Shown piece by piece: positions 54,949 through 64,000 of a stretch of 64,000 nucleotides of DNA. The position numbers and the translations under genes are program-made. Positions within the stretch are counted from its first letter, which is position 1. Every line of letters starts with the position of its first letter. The notes below the pieces were generated by a model. That model searched no databases, was not told the origin of the DNA, and saw only the letters and a list, made by a program, of their open reading frames with translations. This DNA comes from Shewanella xiamenensis (GTDB taxonomy: Bacteria; Pseudomonadota; Gammaproteobacteria; Enterobacterales; Shewanellaceae), in contig NZ_BMOP01000001.1 in NCBI RefSeq assembly GCF_014647135.1, positions 124,001-188,000 of the forward strand, given 5' to 3'.

Positions 54949-55151
54949 TTTCGTCCCTATTTTATGCAGTGAGTTGTTAACTATCTTGAGATGTTTGTGC
55001 TGAAAAATACATGGTTTTTATTAGTAACAAAAGTTTAACTTTTTTCAGTGGGCCATTGACTTTGTTTCACAACACATTACCTTGAATGTTGTTAATAAAA
55101 AGTTGAATTAAAGTAAATTAATTCCAACAATACTAAAGTTAGGGAATGCAA
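54949..55151. other. Promoter region between PH-domain gene and TonB receptor
   Basis: About 200 AT-rich bases between divergent genes; no clear Fur box was found by eye. Confidence 0.3.
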
Positions 55152-57737
55152 ATGAAAAGACCTCAGATTCTACCCAATGCTTGTGCTATCGCGATCGCAA
55201 TGGCGTTTGCCCCGAATGTTAGCTATGCAGCTGAAAATGGTGCTGATAAAGTTGAACGTATTGAAGTGACGGGTTCTCGTATTAAGCGTACCGATATTGA
55301 GGGACCGTCGCCGATACAATCCATCGGCAAAGAAGATATTGCTAACATGGGGTTTGACAACCTGCAGCAGTTACTAGAGCGGATGCCTGCGAACGGTGCA
55401 GGTGCTTTCTCTACGCGTGGTAACAGCCAAGACTCGACCGCAAACGGCGGAGCCTCGATCAGTTTACGTGGCTTAGGCCCTGACGCCACTCTGGTATTGA
55501 TCAACGGTCGTCGTGTCGCGGCAAGTGCTTTTGCTGAAGGTATCACTAACTCCTTCGTCGACATTAACAACATTCCGGTTTCAGCGATTGAGCGAATAGA
55601 TATTCTGAAAGATGGTGCGTCGGCGATTTACGGTTCCGATGCGATTGCGGGCGTAGTCAACATTGTCTTGAAAAAAGACATCGAAGGGATTGAGGTTAAC
55701 TTAGGTTACGGCGACACCCCTGGTACGGGTTACGATGAAACCACGGCGAGTGTTGTGTGGGGAACCAAATCCGAAAAGGGCAGTGCATCTATTATTCTTG
55801 ATTACTTTAAAAACGAAACGCTGTCAGCGACCGATTTAGGCCGTTTTGGCACTGCGGATCAAAGTCCTTATGGTGGTGAGGATTTTCGTTCTTCCCGTGG
55901 TTTCCCCGGTTATTTTTATGTTGATGGCGTGAAGACTATCGACCCATCCTGTCCGCCCGATCGCGCAACAGCTAGTGGCAGTTGTCTATTCGACTACGGC
56001 CCTTACAACCTAGTGATCCCTGAAGCTGAACGTATCGGGGCTATTGGTCAATTCGATTACCATTTCAATGACGATTTGACTGCTTTCCTCGAGTTAGCGG
56101 CGCAACATAACTCCTCTATTGCGGGTGGTGCGCCCACACCTCTGGATGAAGATGCGGCCTTAACTGTACCGGGTACCCACCCTAATAATCCTTGGGGCAA
56201 AGATATTGAAATCGGTCGTTTCCGTACTGTGGATGCGGGCGCACGCCGTTGGGATATTGAGTCTGATACCCTGCGTTTAGTTGCTGGATTACGTGGCACT
56301 ATCAAAACTTGGGATTGGGAAGCCTCGGTACAACGCGGTCGCAGTGAATCGATGCAAACCGGCGATCGTAGCCAAGGTTGGGTCAGAACCGATTATCTAC
56401 AAGCTGAGATCGATGCAGGCCGCTACAATCCTTTTGGTGGCACGATGAACTCACAGGATGTGATTGATGCCATCACGACTAGCCTTGTCCGCCAAGGTTT
56501 ATCGAGCATGACTTCATATGCGGCGAACATTTCGGGTCAAGCGTTCACGCTGGCGGACCGCGATATTATGATGGCAGCGGGTGTAGAATACCGTGAAGAA
56601 AGCGTGAGCGACGTGCCGGATGAACAGTTCCAACGTGGGCTGATTTTCGGTACCGAAGCGGTTTCTGCGGCGGCCTCTCGTGACCAATACGCGGGTTATG
56701 TGGAGTTCTCTATTCCAGTGACGGATAACTTTGAGCTGCAACTTGCGGGTCGTTATGACCACTACAGCGATTTTGGTTCAACCACTAACCCTAAAGTGGC
56801 GTTCCAATGGGGGATTACCGATGAGCTGACGAGCCGTGGTTCTTGGTCAACGGGTTTCCGTGCACCTTCATTAGCACAAATCGGTTTAGGCCCATCTCGC
56901 GAAAGTAGCTTCTTTATCGATACTTATCGCTGCGCCGCCGATGGTGTGGATTGTGAAGCGCTCGACTACAACACTGAATTCCAAGGTAACTCTGAGTTGG
57001 ATGCCGAAGAGTCAGAAACATGGAACTTGGGGATGATTTGGGCACCAAGCCAGAAGTTTGATATCGGATTCGATGTTTACAGCATTACTCAAGATAACAA
57101 GATCGATAAGCAGCCATTGGGTGATATTTACACCGCAAACTGTAATGATCAAAACAGTACTGTGTGTGAGCGTTTAGCACCGCAAGTGGGTCAAACCTTA
57201 GGTCCTATCAGCATTATTCACTCAAGCTTTATCAATTTAAGCTCGCAGGATGTGCAGGGTGTTGACCTGTCAACCCACTATGGTCTTGAGTTAGATAACT
57301 TTGGTGATTTGAAGTTTGGTCTAGAGTACAGCTACTTACATAACTTCGAAAAAGACGGTCTCGATTACACTGGCGAGTACAAGTTCCCACAACATCGCTG
57401 GTTGCTCACCACGAACTGGACCATGGATAACTTCGCCGCCAACGTAAACCTGAGTTATATCGGTGAGTTTGAAGATACTCCAGATATCGACTTTGACGGC
57501 GTGTTAGACTTCGAAACTAACAAGTCTCGTATGGTGGATGCACAGTTATTAGTTGATATGTCAGGCAGTTACCGTTTCAACGAGATGTTTAAGCTGACAT
57601 TAGGCGTGAACAACGTGTTCGATGAAGAGCCACCATTTGCGATTGGTGACGGCGATACCGACCTCTATGGTTATGTGATTTCTGTACACAACCCTATGGG
57701 ACGTTATATCTACACCAAGCTGACAATGAACTTCTAA
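55152..57737 (+). CDS. TonB-dependent outer-membrane receptor
   Basis: 861 residues from the ATG at 55152, with AGGGA 7 bases upstream (the ATG at 55146 is too close). Signal peptide ends near VSYA/AEN. Plug domain has VERIEVTGSRIKRTDIEG (TonB box region), VLINGRRVAAS and IERIDILKDGASAIYGSDAI; a 22-strand barrel follows and ends in aromatic Phe. The type resembles receptors for sugars or peptides in Shewanella; substrate unknown. Terminator directly after. Confidence 0.92.
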   Translation: MKRPQILPNACAIAIAMAFAPNVSYAAENGADKVERIEVTGSRIKRTDIEGPSPIQSIGKEDIANMGFDNLQQLLERMPANGAGAFSTRGNSQDSTANGGASISLRGLGPDATLVLINGRRVAASAFAEGITNSFVDINNIPVSAIERIDILKDGASAIYGSDAIAGVVNIVLKKDIEGIEVNLGYGDTPGTGYDETTASVVWGTKSEKGSASIILDYFKNETLSATDLGRFGTADQSPYGGEDFRSSRGFPGYFYVDGVKTIDPSCPPDRATASGSCLFDYGPYNLVIPEAERIGAIGQFDYHFNDDLTAFLELAAQHNSSIAGGAPTPLDEDAALTVPGTHPNNPWGKDIEIGRFRTVDAGARRWDIESDTLRLVAGLRGTIKTWDWEASVQRGRSESMQTGDRSQGWVRTDYLQAEIDAGRYNPFGGTMNSQDVIDAITTSLVRQGLSSMTSYAANISGQAFTLADRDIMMAAGVEYREESVSDVPDEQFQRGLIFGTEAVSAAASRDQYAGYVEFSIPVTDNFELQLAGRYDHYSDFGSTTNPKVAFQWGITDELTSRGSWSTGFRAPSLAQIGLGPSRESSFFIDTYRCAADGVDCEALDYNTEFQGNSELDAEESETWNLGMIWAPSQKFDIGFDVYSITQDNKIDKQPLGDIYTANCNDQNSTVCERLAPQVGQTLGPISIIHSSFINLSSQDVQGVDLSTHYGLELDNFGDLKFGLEYSYLHNFEKDGLDYTGEYKFPQHRWLLTTNWTMDNFAANVNLSYIGEFEDTPDIDFDGVLDFETNKSRMVDAQLLVDMSGSYRFNEMFKLTLGVNNVFDEEPPFAIGDGDTDLYGYVISVHNPMGRYIYTKLTMNF

Positions 57738-57760
57738 CGAGTCATTGGCTGAGTCATTGG

Positions 57761-57785
57761 AAACGGCGCTTCGGCGCCGTTTTTG
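57761..57785 (+). terminator. Terminator after the TonB receptor
   Basis: AAACGGCGC, TTCG tetraloop, GCGCCGTTT and more T: a classical stable hairpin. Confidence 0.93.
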
Positions 57786-57854
57786 TATGTTACTCTGCCG
57801 CGACACAGTGTATCTTCGTTCTCGTTAATCAGTCATCACTAAAAGGACGTTAAT

Positions 57855-58484
57855 ATGATCACCTTATATGGCATGCCCCGCAGCCGTGCATTACGAGTCG
57901 CCTGGGTGCTAGAAGAGTTAGGCGCCGAGTGGGCCTTTTCGTTTGTGGATATGAATAAGGGCGAGCACCGAAGCGCCGCTTTCTTAACGCTCAATCCCTG
58001 TGGCAAAGTGCCTGTGTTAACCGATGATAATCTTGTGTTGTCTGAGTCTGCGGCTATTTGCCTGTATCTGGCGGAGAAATTTGGCAAGTTGTTACCTGAA
58101 GCGGGAAGTGCGGCATCTGGCCTTCATCATCAATGGGTGAGCTTTATTATTACCGAACTCGAGCAGCCTCTATGGACCCTAGGCAAGCATAAATTCGCGC
58201 TGCCGGAAGCGCAGCGTCATCCTTCCATCATGCCCTGCGCTGTGTGGGAGTTTAATAAGGCGGCGGCCTTGGCCGAAGCTATGCTACCCGATAGTGACTT
58301 TTTACTCGGCGACACCTTATCGGTTGCCGATATTCTGCTGGCACATACATTGATGTGGGGCACTTTATTTGAGCAGCAGATCCCGCCTAAATTGGCGGCG
58401 TATCGCGATAGAATTGCAGCGCGTCCTTCGCGTAAATCGGCGTTGGCCAAAATGGATGCTGTCGCTGCTGCGGCGCAGGCTTAA
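57855..58484 (+). CDS. Glutathione S-transferase family protein
   Basis: 209 residues: thioredoxin-like N-terminal domain (LYGMPRSRALRVAWVLEELG, then NPCGKVPVLTDDNLVLSESA with the glutathione-binding cis-Pro and ES motif) and helical C-terminal domain (DFLLGDTLSVADILLAHTL). AAAAGGAC precedes ATG. Substrate unknown. Confidence 0.9.
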   Translation: MITLYGMPRSRALRVAWVLEELGAEWAFSFVDMNKGEHRSAAFLTLNPCGKVPVLTDDNLVLSESAAICLYLAEKFGKLLPEAGSAASGLHHQWVSFIITELEQPLWTLGKHKFALPEAQRHPSIMPCAVWEFNKAAALAEAMLPDSDFLLGDTLSVADILLAHTLMWGTLFEQQIPPKLAAYRDRIAARPSRKSALAKMDAVAAAAQA

Positions 58485-58502
58485 TCTGATTTAGGCATTA
58501 AA

Positions 58503-58539
58503 ATCAAAAGGGCAGAAGATTCACTTCTGCCCTTTTGAT
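58503..58539. terminator. Bidirectional terminator after the GST gene
   Basis: ATCAAAAGGGCAGAAG, 5-base loop, and its exact complement: 16-bp stem between convergent genes. Confidence 0.92.
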
Positions 58540-58554
58540 TAAGTTATTTTGCGT

Positions 58555-59504
<950 letters not shown>

Positions 59505-59659
59505 GGAATGTCCTTAAGGGTCGCCTTATGGCGCGGGATTATATAGGGAAACAAGGCTGGATGCGAGGGAAGGGCTGTGAGCTTGTAGTAGGGATAGTTC
59601 GGCTTTTGTTTGCGTATTTGCAGCAGTGACGCTTTGGGCTAAGTCTGGTGTGACTCCGT

Positions 59660-59699
59660 AAAAAAAGCGCTGGCATCTGTTTTCACAAATAGCCAGCGC
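59660..59699 (-). terminator. Terminator of the RelA/SpoT-like gene
   Basis: GCGCTGGC/GCCAGCGC perfect 8-bp stem; on the minus strand followed by seven T. Lies 54 bases beyond the stop at 59753. Confidence 0.85.
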
Positions 59700-59752
59700 A
59701 ACAGTGGAAGTGGTACAGCGTTAAACGGTTAAGCGATTAAACAAACGGGTGA

Positions 59753-60538
59753 TTAAGCAACTGAGTTAGTCAGCAGCAGTCCTTCATCGACGCGTTTGTA
59801 GTTAAGCCAAGCTTTGTGATACAGCTTATGGGACTCTTGGCGCCGCTTAGCGATTTGTGCCGTTTCAAACTCACTTAATGCACGTTGCTGTTTTATCGCA
59901 TTCGCTTCAATCTGCTGAACCTGTTCATAAACCTTGTGTTCTGGGCCGCTTTTAATGTCGGCAATATCCTTAAGGTGTAACTGGACCTCGGCAATCATGC
60001 CGCTTTCGGGCAAACGCACCAGTAAGTTAAGGTCGCGATAACCTGAGGCTTTAGGCTCGGCGAAACGGTTTTTCTGTTTCACGACCTGAGCTTGCTCGCT
60101 TAAGGCGTAATAGCTTTGCATCAGCTCGGAGATACTGTTACTGACGATGCTAGCGCGGGCAAGGTCGGTGATTTGGCTGGCATCCCCCTTAAATTTGCTG
60201 GCGACCTTCTCGGCGGCGCGTTGATAGCTTTTTACGTCGGGCAAAATCACCTGCGCCTGTGTATCCGCAGTGACTCGTTGCAATAAGTTACCTAGCTCAT
60301 TTTGGGCAATAGGGGCATTTGAATACAGTTTATCTAAACAGCTTAAAGATTGGCGTGGTGTGTCGAAGGTTTGGGTATTTAGTGCATATAGCCCTTGCAG
60401 ATCATGGCTTTGAGCTTGCCTTGCGCTATAGCTGCTACGTTCGGCTCTGCTGTCATTGATATCTAGAGGATTGGCTACACCGGTGCGGGTCGATAATAAG
60501 AGTAGAAAGATAAAAAAGGTACGAAACAACTTATTCAT
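59753..60538 (-). CDS. Secreted RelA/SpoT-like nucleotidyltransferase-fold protein
   Basis: 261 residues. A signal peptide (LFRTFFIFLLLLSTRTGVAN) is followed by a region resembling the (p)ppGpp-synthetase fold: YQRAAEKVASKFKGDASQIT (about 105-125), then RASIVSNSISEL, ASGYRDLNLLVRLPESG and MIAEVQLHLKDI in the order of the RelA_SpoT core. The export signal is at odds with alarmone synthesis in the cytoplasm, and several canonical residues cannot be assigned. A different periplasmic activity is possible. Confidence 0.65.
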   Translation of the reverse strand: MNKLFRTFFIFLLLLSTRTGVANPLDINDSRAERSSYSARQAQSHDLQGLYALNTQTFDTPRQSLSCLDKLYSNAPIAQNELGNLLQRVTADTQAQVILPDVKSYQRAAEKVASKFKGDASQITDLARASIVSNSISELMQSYYALSEQAQVVKQKNRFAEPKASGYRDLNLLVRLPESGMIAEVQLHLKDIADIKSGPEHKVYEQVQQIEANAIKQQRALSEFETAQIAKRRQESHKLYHKAWLNYKRVDEGLLLTNSVA

Positions 60539-60644
60539 AACGGCCTACTTCCTTATGGGAGTGATACACATCACAGGGATACCATAGGCTGACGTGGCTT
60601 AATTAAAGCTGAATCAATGATGAAGACTTGTTCATGTTTGGTTT

Positions 60645-60909
60645 ATACCAATCGTATTAAATATCTGTTCATTCAGCGGGAGTTAAACGGGCTTTAGACA
60701 AGGCGAAGGCTTGAAGGCATAGTGGCGCTCTGTCGAAAGCCTTAAACGCAGTATAAAGCACGTTCAACCCCGCCCTGCGGGAGCCTCACAGGCATCTCAC
60801 TCCCGTGTTACATTGACTTAAAAGGGAATAACCATTTCTGCGTCAATGCGCCTTGGATTGAGATGCCTGTGAGGCTCTGAACTGATTAGATATTTAATGT
60901 GATTGGTAT
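60645..60909. mobile_element. MITE-like inverted-repeat element (265 bp)
   Basis: Ends are ATACCAATC (60645-60653) and GATTGGTAT (60901-60909); about 33 bases of each end match with few mismatches. Inside, GAGCCTCACAGGCATCTCA recurs inverted near 60859-60877. No coding capacity. This is the form of a non-autonomous transposable element or folded repeat; similar copies elsewhere in the genome are expected. Confidence 0.7.
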
Positions 60910-60931
60910 TAAGTTCACATTTTTCGCACCT

Positions 60932-60966
60932 AAAAAAATGGCACCGCTATTGTGAGCGGCGCCATT
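60932..60966 (-). terminator. Terminator of pepO
   Basis: AATGGCACCGCT and AGCGGCGCCATT pair with one mismatch; on the minus strand a run of T follows. Lies about 50 bases beyond the pepO stop. Confidence 0.8.
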
Positions 60967-61016
60967 GCGCTTTCATGATAATGTCGCGTTAACTACAATC
61001 TTGAATTAATTTGGCA

Positions 61017-63101
61017 TTACCAAATTTTTACGCGTTTCTCTGGCGCGATATACATTGCATCACCTGGTTTCACATCATAGGTGGTGTAAAACTCTGGCAT
61101 GTTAGACAGTGCACCCAGTGCGCGGAATTCCGCTGGTGAGTGTGGATCTGTCGCTACGCGGTTACGCAGAGCTTCTTCTTTGGCTTTTGCACGCCAAATT
61201 TGGGTGAAGCCGATGAAGAAACGTTGGTCGCCAGTCAGACCATCGATAACTGGGGCTTCTTTACCATTGAGTGACTTTTTGTACGCGCGGTAAGCAATCG
61301 TCACGCCTGATAAGTCACCAATGTTTTCGCCTAAGGTCAGGCTGCCGTTCACGTGCAGATCGTCAAACACATAGTAACCATCGTATTGTGCAATCAGCGC
61401 CTTACCACGGGCAGAGAATTCTTCTAAGTCTTTCGCTGTCCACCAGTCACGCATATTACCATCGCCATCGAACTTAGCACCTTGGTCGTCGAAACCATGG
61501 CCCATTTCGTGACCAATTACTGCACCGATACCACCGTAGTTAACGGCGTCATCCGCTTCCATGTTGAAGAATGGTGGTTGCAGAATTGCAGCAGGGAACA
61601 CGATTTCGTTCATGGTTGGGTTGTAGTAGGCGTTAACCGTTTGTGGGGTCATATGCCACTCGTCTTTATCGATTGGTGCGCCTAACTTAGCCAGTGACTT
61701 AGCGTGCTCAACTTCGCTTGCGCGTACCGCGTTACCCATCAAATCATCGGCTTTGATGGTCAGCTTGCTGTAATCTTCCCACTTGTTTGGATAACCAATT
61801 TTCGGGTTGAATTTTGCTAGTTTTTCGGCCGCAGCTTGTTTAGTCGTATCGCTCATCCAAGTCAGATCTTTGATGCTGTCGCCGTAGGCGCCGCGTAGGT
61901 TTTCAACCAGTGCTTGCATACGCTCTTTAGCTTCAGGTGCGAAGTGACGCTTCACGTAGACTTTACCAACCACTTCACCTAATACGCCGTTAACTGCGGC
62001 AACACCGCGCTTCCAACGTGGCTCTTGTTCTTCTTGACCGTTAAGGATTTTAGAGAAGAAGGCAAAGTTTTCGTTGTCGAAGTCTTCGCTCAAGTTGCTC
62101 GCTGCGTGGGTCAGCACTTGCCATTGCATGTAGGTTTTCCAAGTTGCTAGATCGGTCGTTTTGAGGACTTCGTTCAGGCCTTGGATATAGCTTGGTTGGT
62201 TAACGATAATATCGGTTTGTTTGTCAGCACCTAATGCCGCTAAGTAGCCTGTCCAGTCGATATCTGGCGCTAAGCTTGGCAGATCTTTAACTTGATACAG
62301 GTTATAGGATTTAGTGCTATCGCGGGTTTCAACCACATCCCAATGTTTAGCGGCAATGGCGGTTTCAAGTGCGAGGATAGATTCTGCACTGGCTTTGGGA
62401 TTGGCAAGACCTGCTAGCGTGAACATTTTTTCGATATGAGCAAGGTAAGCTTTACGAATATTAACGAAACGCTCTGACTCGTTAAAGTAGTAGTCTTTTT
62501 CTGGCAGGCTTAGGCCGTATTGATACAGGTGAGTCGCGTAACGGCTAGAGTTTTTTGCATCGATATCGATGTAGAAAGCCATTGGTGTGCCTGCGCCCAT
62601 GATCTGGCTATGGGCGAAGTATTTAACCAGTTCGTTTTTATCTTTTAAGGCGTTGATGGCATCAAACTCGCCTTTGAGTGGCGTTACACCTAGTTTGTTT
62701 AATGTGGCAGTGTCCATAAATGAACGATAAAGATCGGCCACTTTTTGCTCGTCAGTGCCTTCGGCCAGGTTTGGCGTAGCTGCGACTTCTTCGATAATCG
62801 CTTTGACATCGTCACGGGATTTTTCACGCAGATCGTAGAAGGCTCCAATGCTAGTGCGATCGGCTGGAATTTCAGATTTTTTTAGCCAAGTACCGTTAAC
62901 ATATTTATAGAAATCGTCCTGTGGACGTACTGATTTATCAAAGTTTTCAAATTCGATACCAGAACCCAATGCTTTAGTGACAGCGGCAGCTGTGGCGGTT
63001 TTAGCGGTTTCGGGCGCGCTAACTTGTGCTGGTTTGTCATTACAGGCAGTAAGGCCCGCGATAAGTGAGGCACACAGTCCCCCAATGAGTACTTTTCTCA
63101 T
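61017..63101 (-). CDS. pepO: M13 (neprilysin-type) zinc metallopeptidase, lipoprotein
   Basis: 694 residues. Lipoprotein signal with LTAC lipobox (Cys20), so membrane-anchored and facing the periplasm. Zinc site VIGHEMGHGFDDQG with HExxH, third ligand Glu in LGENIGDLSG, and substrate loop NAYYNPTMNEIVFPAA; the C-terminus ends in Trp as usual. It degrades peptides up to about 40 residues in characterised relatives. Confidence 0.94.
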   Translation of the reverse strand: MRKVLIGGLCASLIAGLTACNDKPAQVSAPETAKTATAAAVTKALGSGIEFENFDKSVRPQDDFYKYVNGTWLKKSEIPADRTSIGAFYDLREKSRDDVKAIIEEVAATPNLAEGTDEQKVADLYRSFMDTATLNKLGVTPLKGEFDAINALKDKNELVKYFAHSQIMGAGTPMAFYIDIDAKNSSRYATHLYQYGLSLPEKDYYFNESERFVNIRKAYLAHIEKMFTLAGLANPKASAESILALETAIAAKHWDVVETRDSTKSYNLYQVKDLPSLAPDIDWTGYLAALGADKQTDIIVNQPSYIQGLNEVLKTTDLATWKTYMQWQVLTHAASNLSEDFDNENFAFFSKILNGQEEQEPRWKRGVAAVNGVLGEVVGKVYVKRHFAPEAKERMQALVENLRGAYGDSIKDLTWMSDTTKQAAAEKLAKFNPKIGYPNKWEDYSKLTIKADDLMGNAVRASEVEHAKSLAKLGAPIDKDEWHMTPQTVNAYYNPTMNEIVFPAAILQPPFFNMEADDAVNYGGIGAVIGHEMGHGFDDQGAKFDGDGNMRDWWTAKDLEEFSARGKALIAQYDGYYVFDDLHVNGSLTLGENIGDLSGVTIAYRAYKKSLNGKEAPVIDGLTGDQRFFIGFTQIWRAKAKEEALRNRVATDPHSPAEFRALGALSNMPEFYTTYDVKPGDAMYIAPEKRVKIW

Positions 63102-63446
63102 GTCGTTTCCTTCGAGTTTGTTATTGTGCCCATATCTGGGGCTATTTGGGTTCTAAATGGGATTGCTTCAGGCGCAATGCAACGTATGTTAATGCTTTAG
63201 TGGGAATCGAAACAAGGTGATTACACTTTTAAAGATGGATTTATTATCTGGCAGTTGTAACTAAAAATTACCATAACTTAAATTGACCTAAAAAGCAGCA
63301 AACATACCGTATGCAAGCATTACCGAGTTAGTATGTACTTATTTTATTTACGCCGACGCACTGATGTCGTTTTAGTTTAGGCTTTGTCCTTTTATTGATT
63401 GGGCTCATAATACGTCAGTTTTCATTTATTGAAGTTGAGTCATCAA
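63102..63446. other. Divergent promoter region pepO/rsuA
   Basis: 345 bases, AT-rich, no coding signs; holds the two outward promoters. Nothing else recognised. Confidence 0.4.
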
Positions 63447-64000
63447 GTGCGTTTAGACAAATTTATCTGTGAAAGTACCTCACTTACACGTTCCCTAGCT
63501 AAAAAAGCCTTACACCGTGGTGAGATTACCTGTGACGGCGTTGTGGTCAAAGACTCAGGCTTTAAAGTGCTTGAGGGGATGCAAGTATGCCTCGACGGCG
63601 AGCCTATTTCCCTCGTTGGTGAGCGTTATCTTATGCTCAATAAACCCGTTGATACGATTTGCTCGACCATAGATGAAGCCTATCCATCGGTACTGAGTTT
63701 GCTGGATATCGAAAAGCCTGAAACATTACACATTGCTGGCCGTTTAGATGCCGATACGACAGGCTTGGTGCTTATCACCAGTGATGGCCAGTGGTCGCAC
63801 CGGATCACTTCGCCCAAAAAAGACTGTGGCAAGCGTTACTTAGTGACGTTAGCCGAGCCTGTGGATGAGAGTCTGATTGGCGTCTTTGCCGCTGGAGTGG
63901 AGCTTAGAAACGAGGACGGCCTGACAAAACCCGCGGTGCTTGAAATCATTGAGCCACAGTTGGTGCGTTTAACCATTACCGAGGGTAAGTATCATCAAGT
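63447..64000 (+). CDS. rsuA: 16S rRNA pseudouridine-516 synthase (3' end outside window)
   Basis: Frame open from GTG 63447 to the window end (184 codons). The start MRLDKFICEST with S4-like RNA-binding domain (about residues 1-55) matches RsuA, followed by YLMLNKPVDTICSTID and the catalytic Asp in GRLDADTTGLVL. GTG is chosen since the conserved protein begins there. It modifies U516 of 16S rRNA. Confidence 0.93.
   Translation, partial: MRLDKFICESTSLTRSLAKKALHRGEITCDGVVVKDSGFKVLEGMQVCLDGEPISLVGERYLMLNKPVDTICSTIDEAYPSVLSLLDIEKPETLHIAGRLDADTTGLVLITSDGQWSHRITSPKKDCGKRYLVTLAEPVDESLIGVFAAGVELRNEDGLTKPAVLEIIEPQLVRLTITEGKYHQ

Overview
The window looks like chromosome of a Shewanella species, close in gene order to the S. 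oneidensis / Shewanella sp. MR group. The evidence is the parE - sugar dehydrogenase-like gene - parC - porin - tcdA order, the mod operon, maeA, DUF1456, a secreted M13 peptidase and rsuA, with protein sequences typical of that genus. Identification is from recognition only; no search was run.

Layout. Positions 1-14257 are host core: cpdA (5' end outside the window), yqiA, parE, a secreted beta-propeller protein, parC, a porin, tcdA, a sensor kinase, a SieB-like membrane protein, a 43-residue membrane protein and a chemoreceptor-hemerythrin fusion. Positions 14258-41564 are an integrated island of about 27.2 kb. Positions 41586-64000 are host core again: modCBA/modE with a near-ideal Mo-box, queG, a periplasmic binding protein, a TPR-GGDEF protein, a PAP2 phosphatase, maeA, an Nramp relative, a TonB receptor, a GST, a secreted RelA/SpoT-like protein, a MITE-like repeat, pepO and the start of rsuA.

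The island sits in a tRNA-Leu(CAA) gene cut through the 7-nt anticodon loop. The 5' half is left at 14258-14296 and the 3' half is displaced to 41510-41564. Their anticodon-stem arms (GCGGA and TCCGC) still complement each other. The island brings a complete tRNA-Leu(CAA) of its own with a different stem (GTGGA/TCCAC) and its own terminator. The tyrosine integrase lies next to the right end, and paired TTGCAAAG repeats sit about 80-90 bp inside both ends.

Inside the island, from left to right: (a) a replication/mobility-like module with DUF2787, DUF6641, a double-AAA+ ATPase overlapping a second tyrosine recombinase, a Rep-like protein and a DUF3987 protein; (b) an AT-rich module with an orphan gene, then a receiver-domain protein translationally coupled to a 991-residue protein with two GHKL ATPase domains (MORC-like and histidine-kinase-like), next to a C5 DNA methyltransferase; (c) a WYL regulator with a palindromic operator candidate, a nuclease-like/membrane protein and an AAA+ ATPase with about thirteen 26-residue helical repeats; (d) a restriction-modification cassette with a GIY-YIG endonuclease, a tRNA-Lys gene, a C5 methyltransferase and a divergent controller-like HTH protein with C-box-like operators; (e) two small acidic proteins and the integrase. 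Modules (b) and (c) are the best candidates for incompletely described anti-phage systems. The island reads as a composite defence island built by repeated insertion, as a decayed integrase tail at 38851-38916 also suggests.
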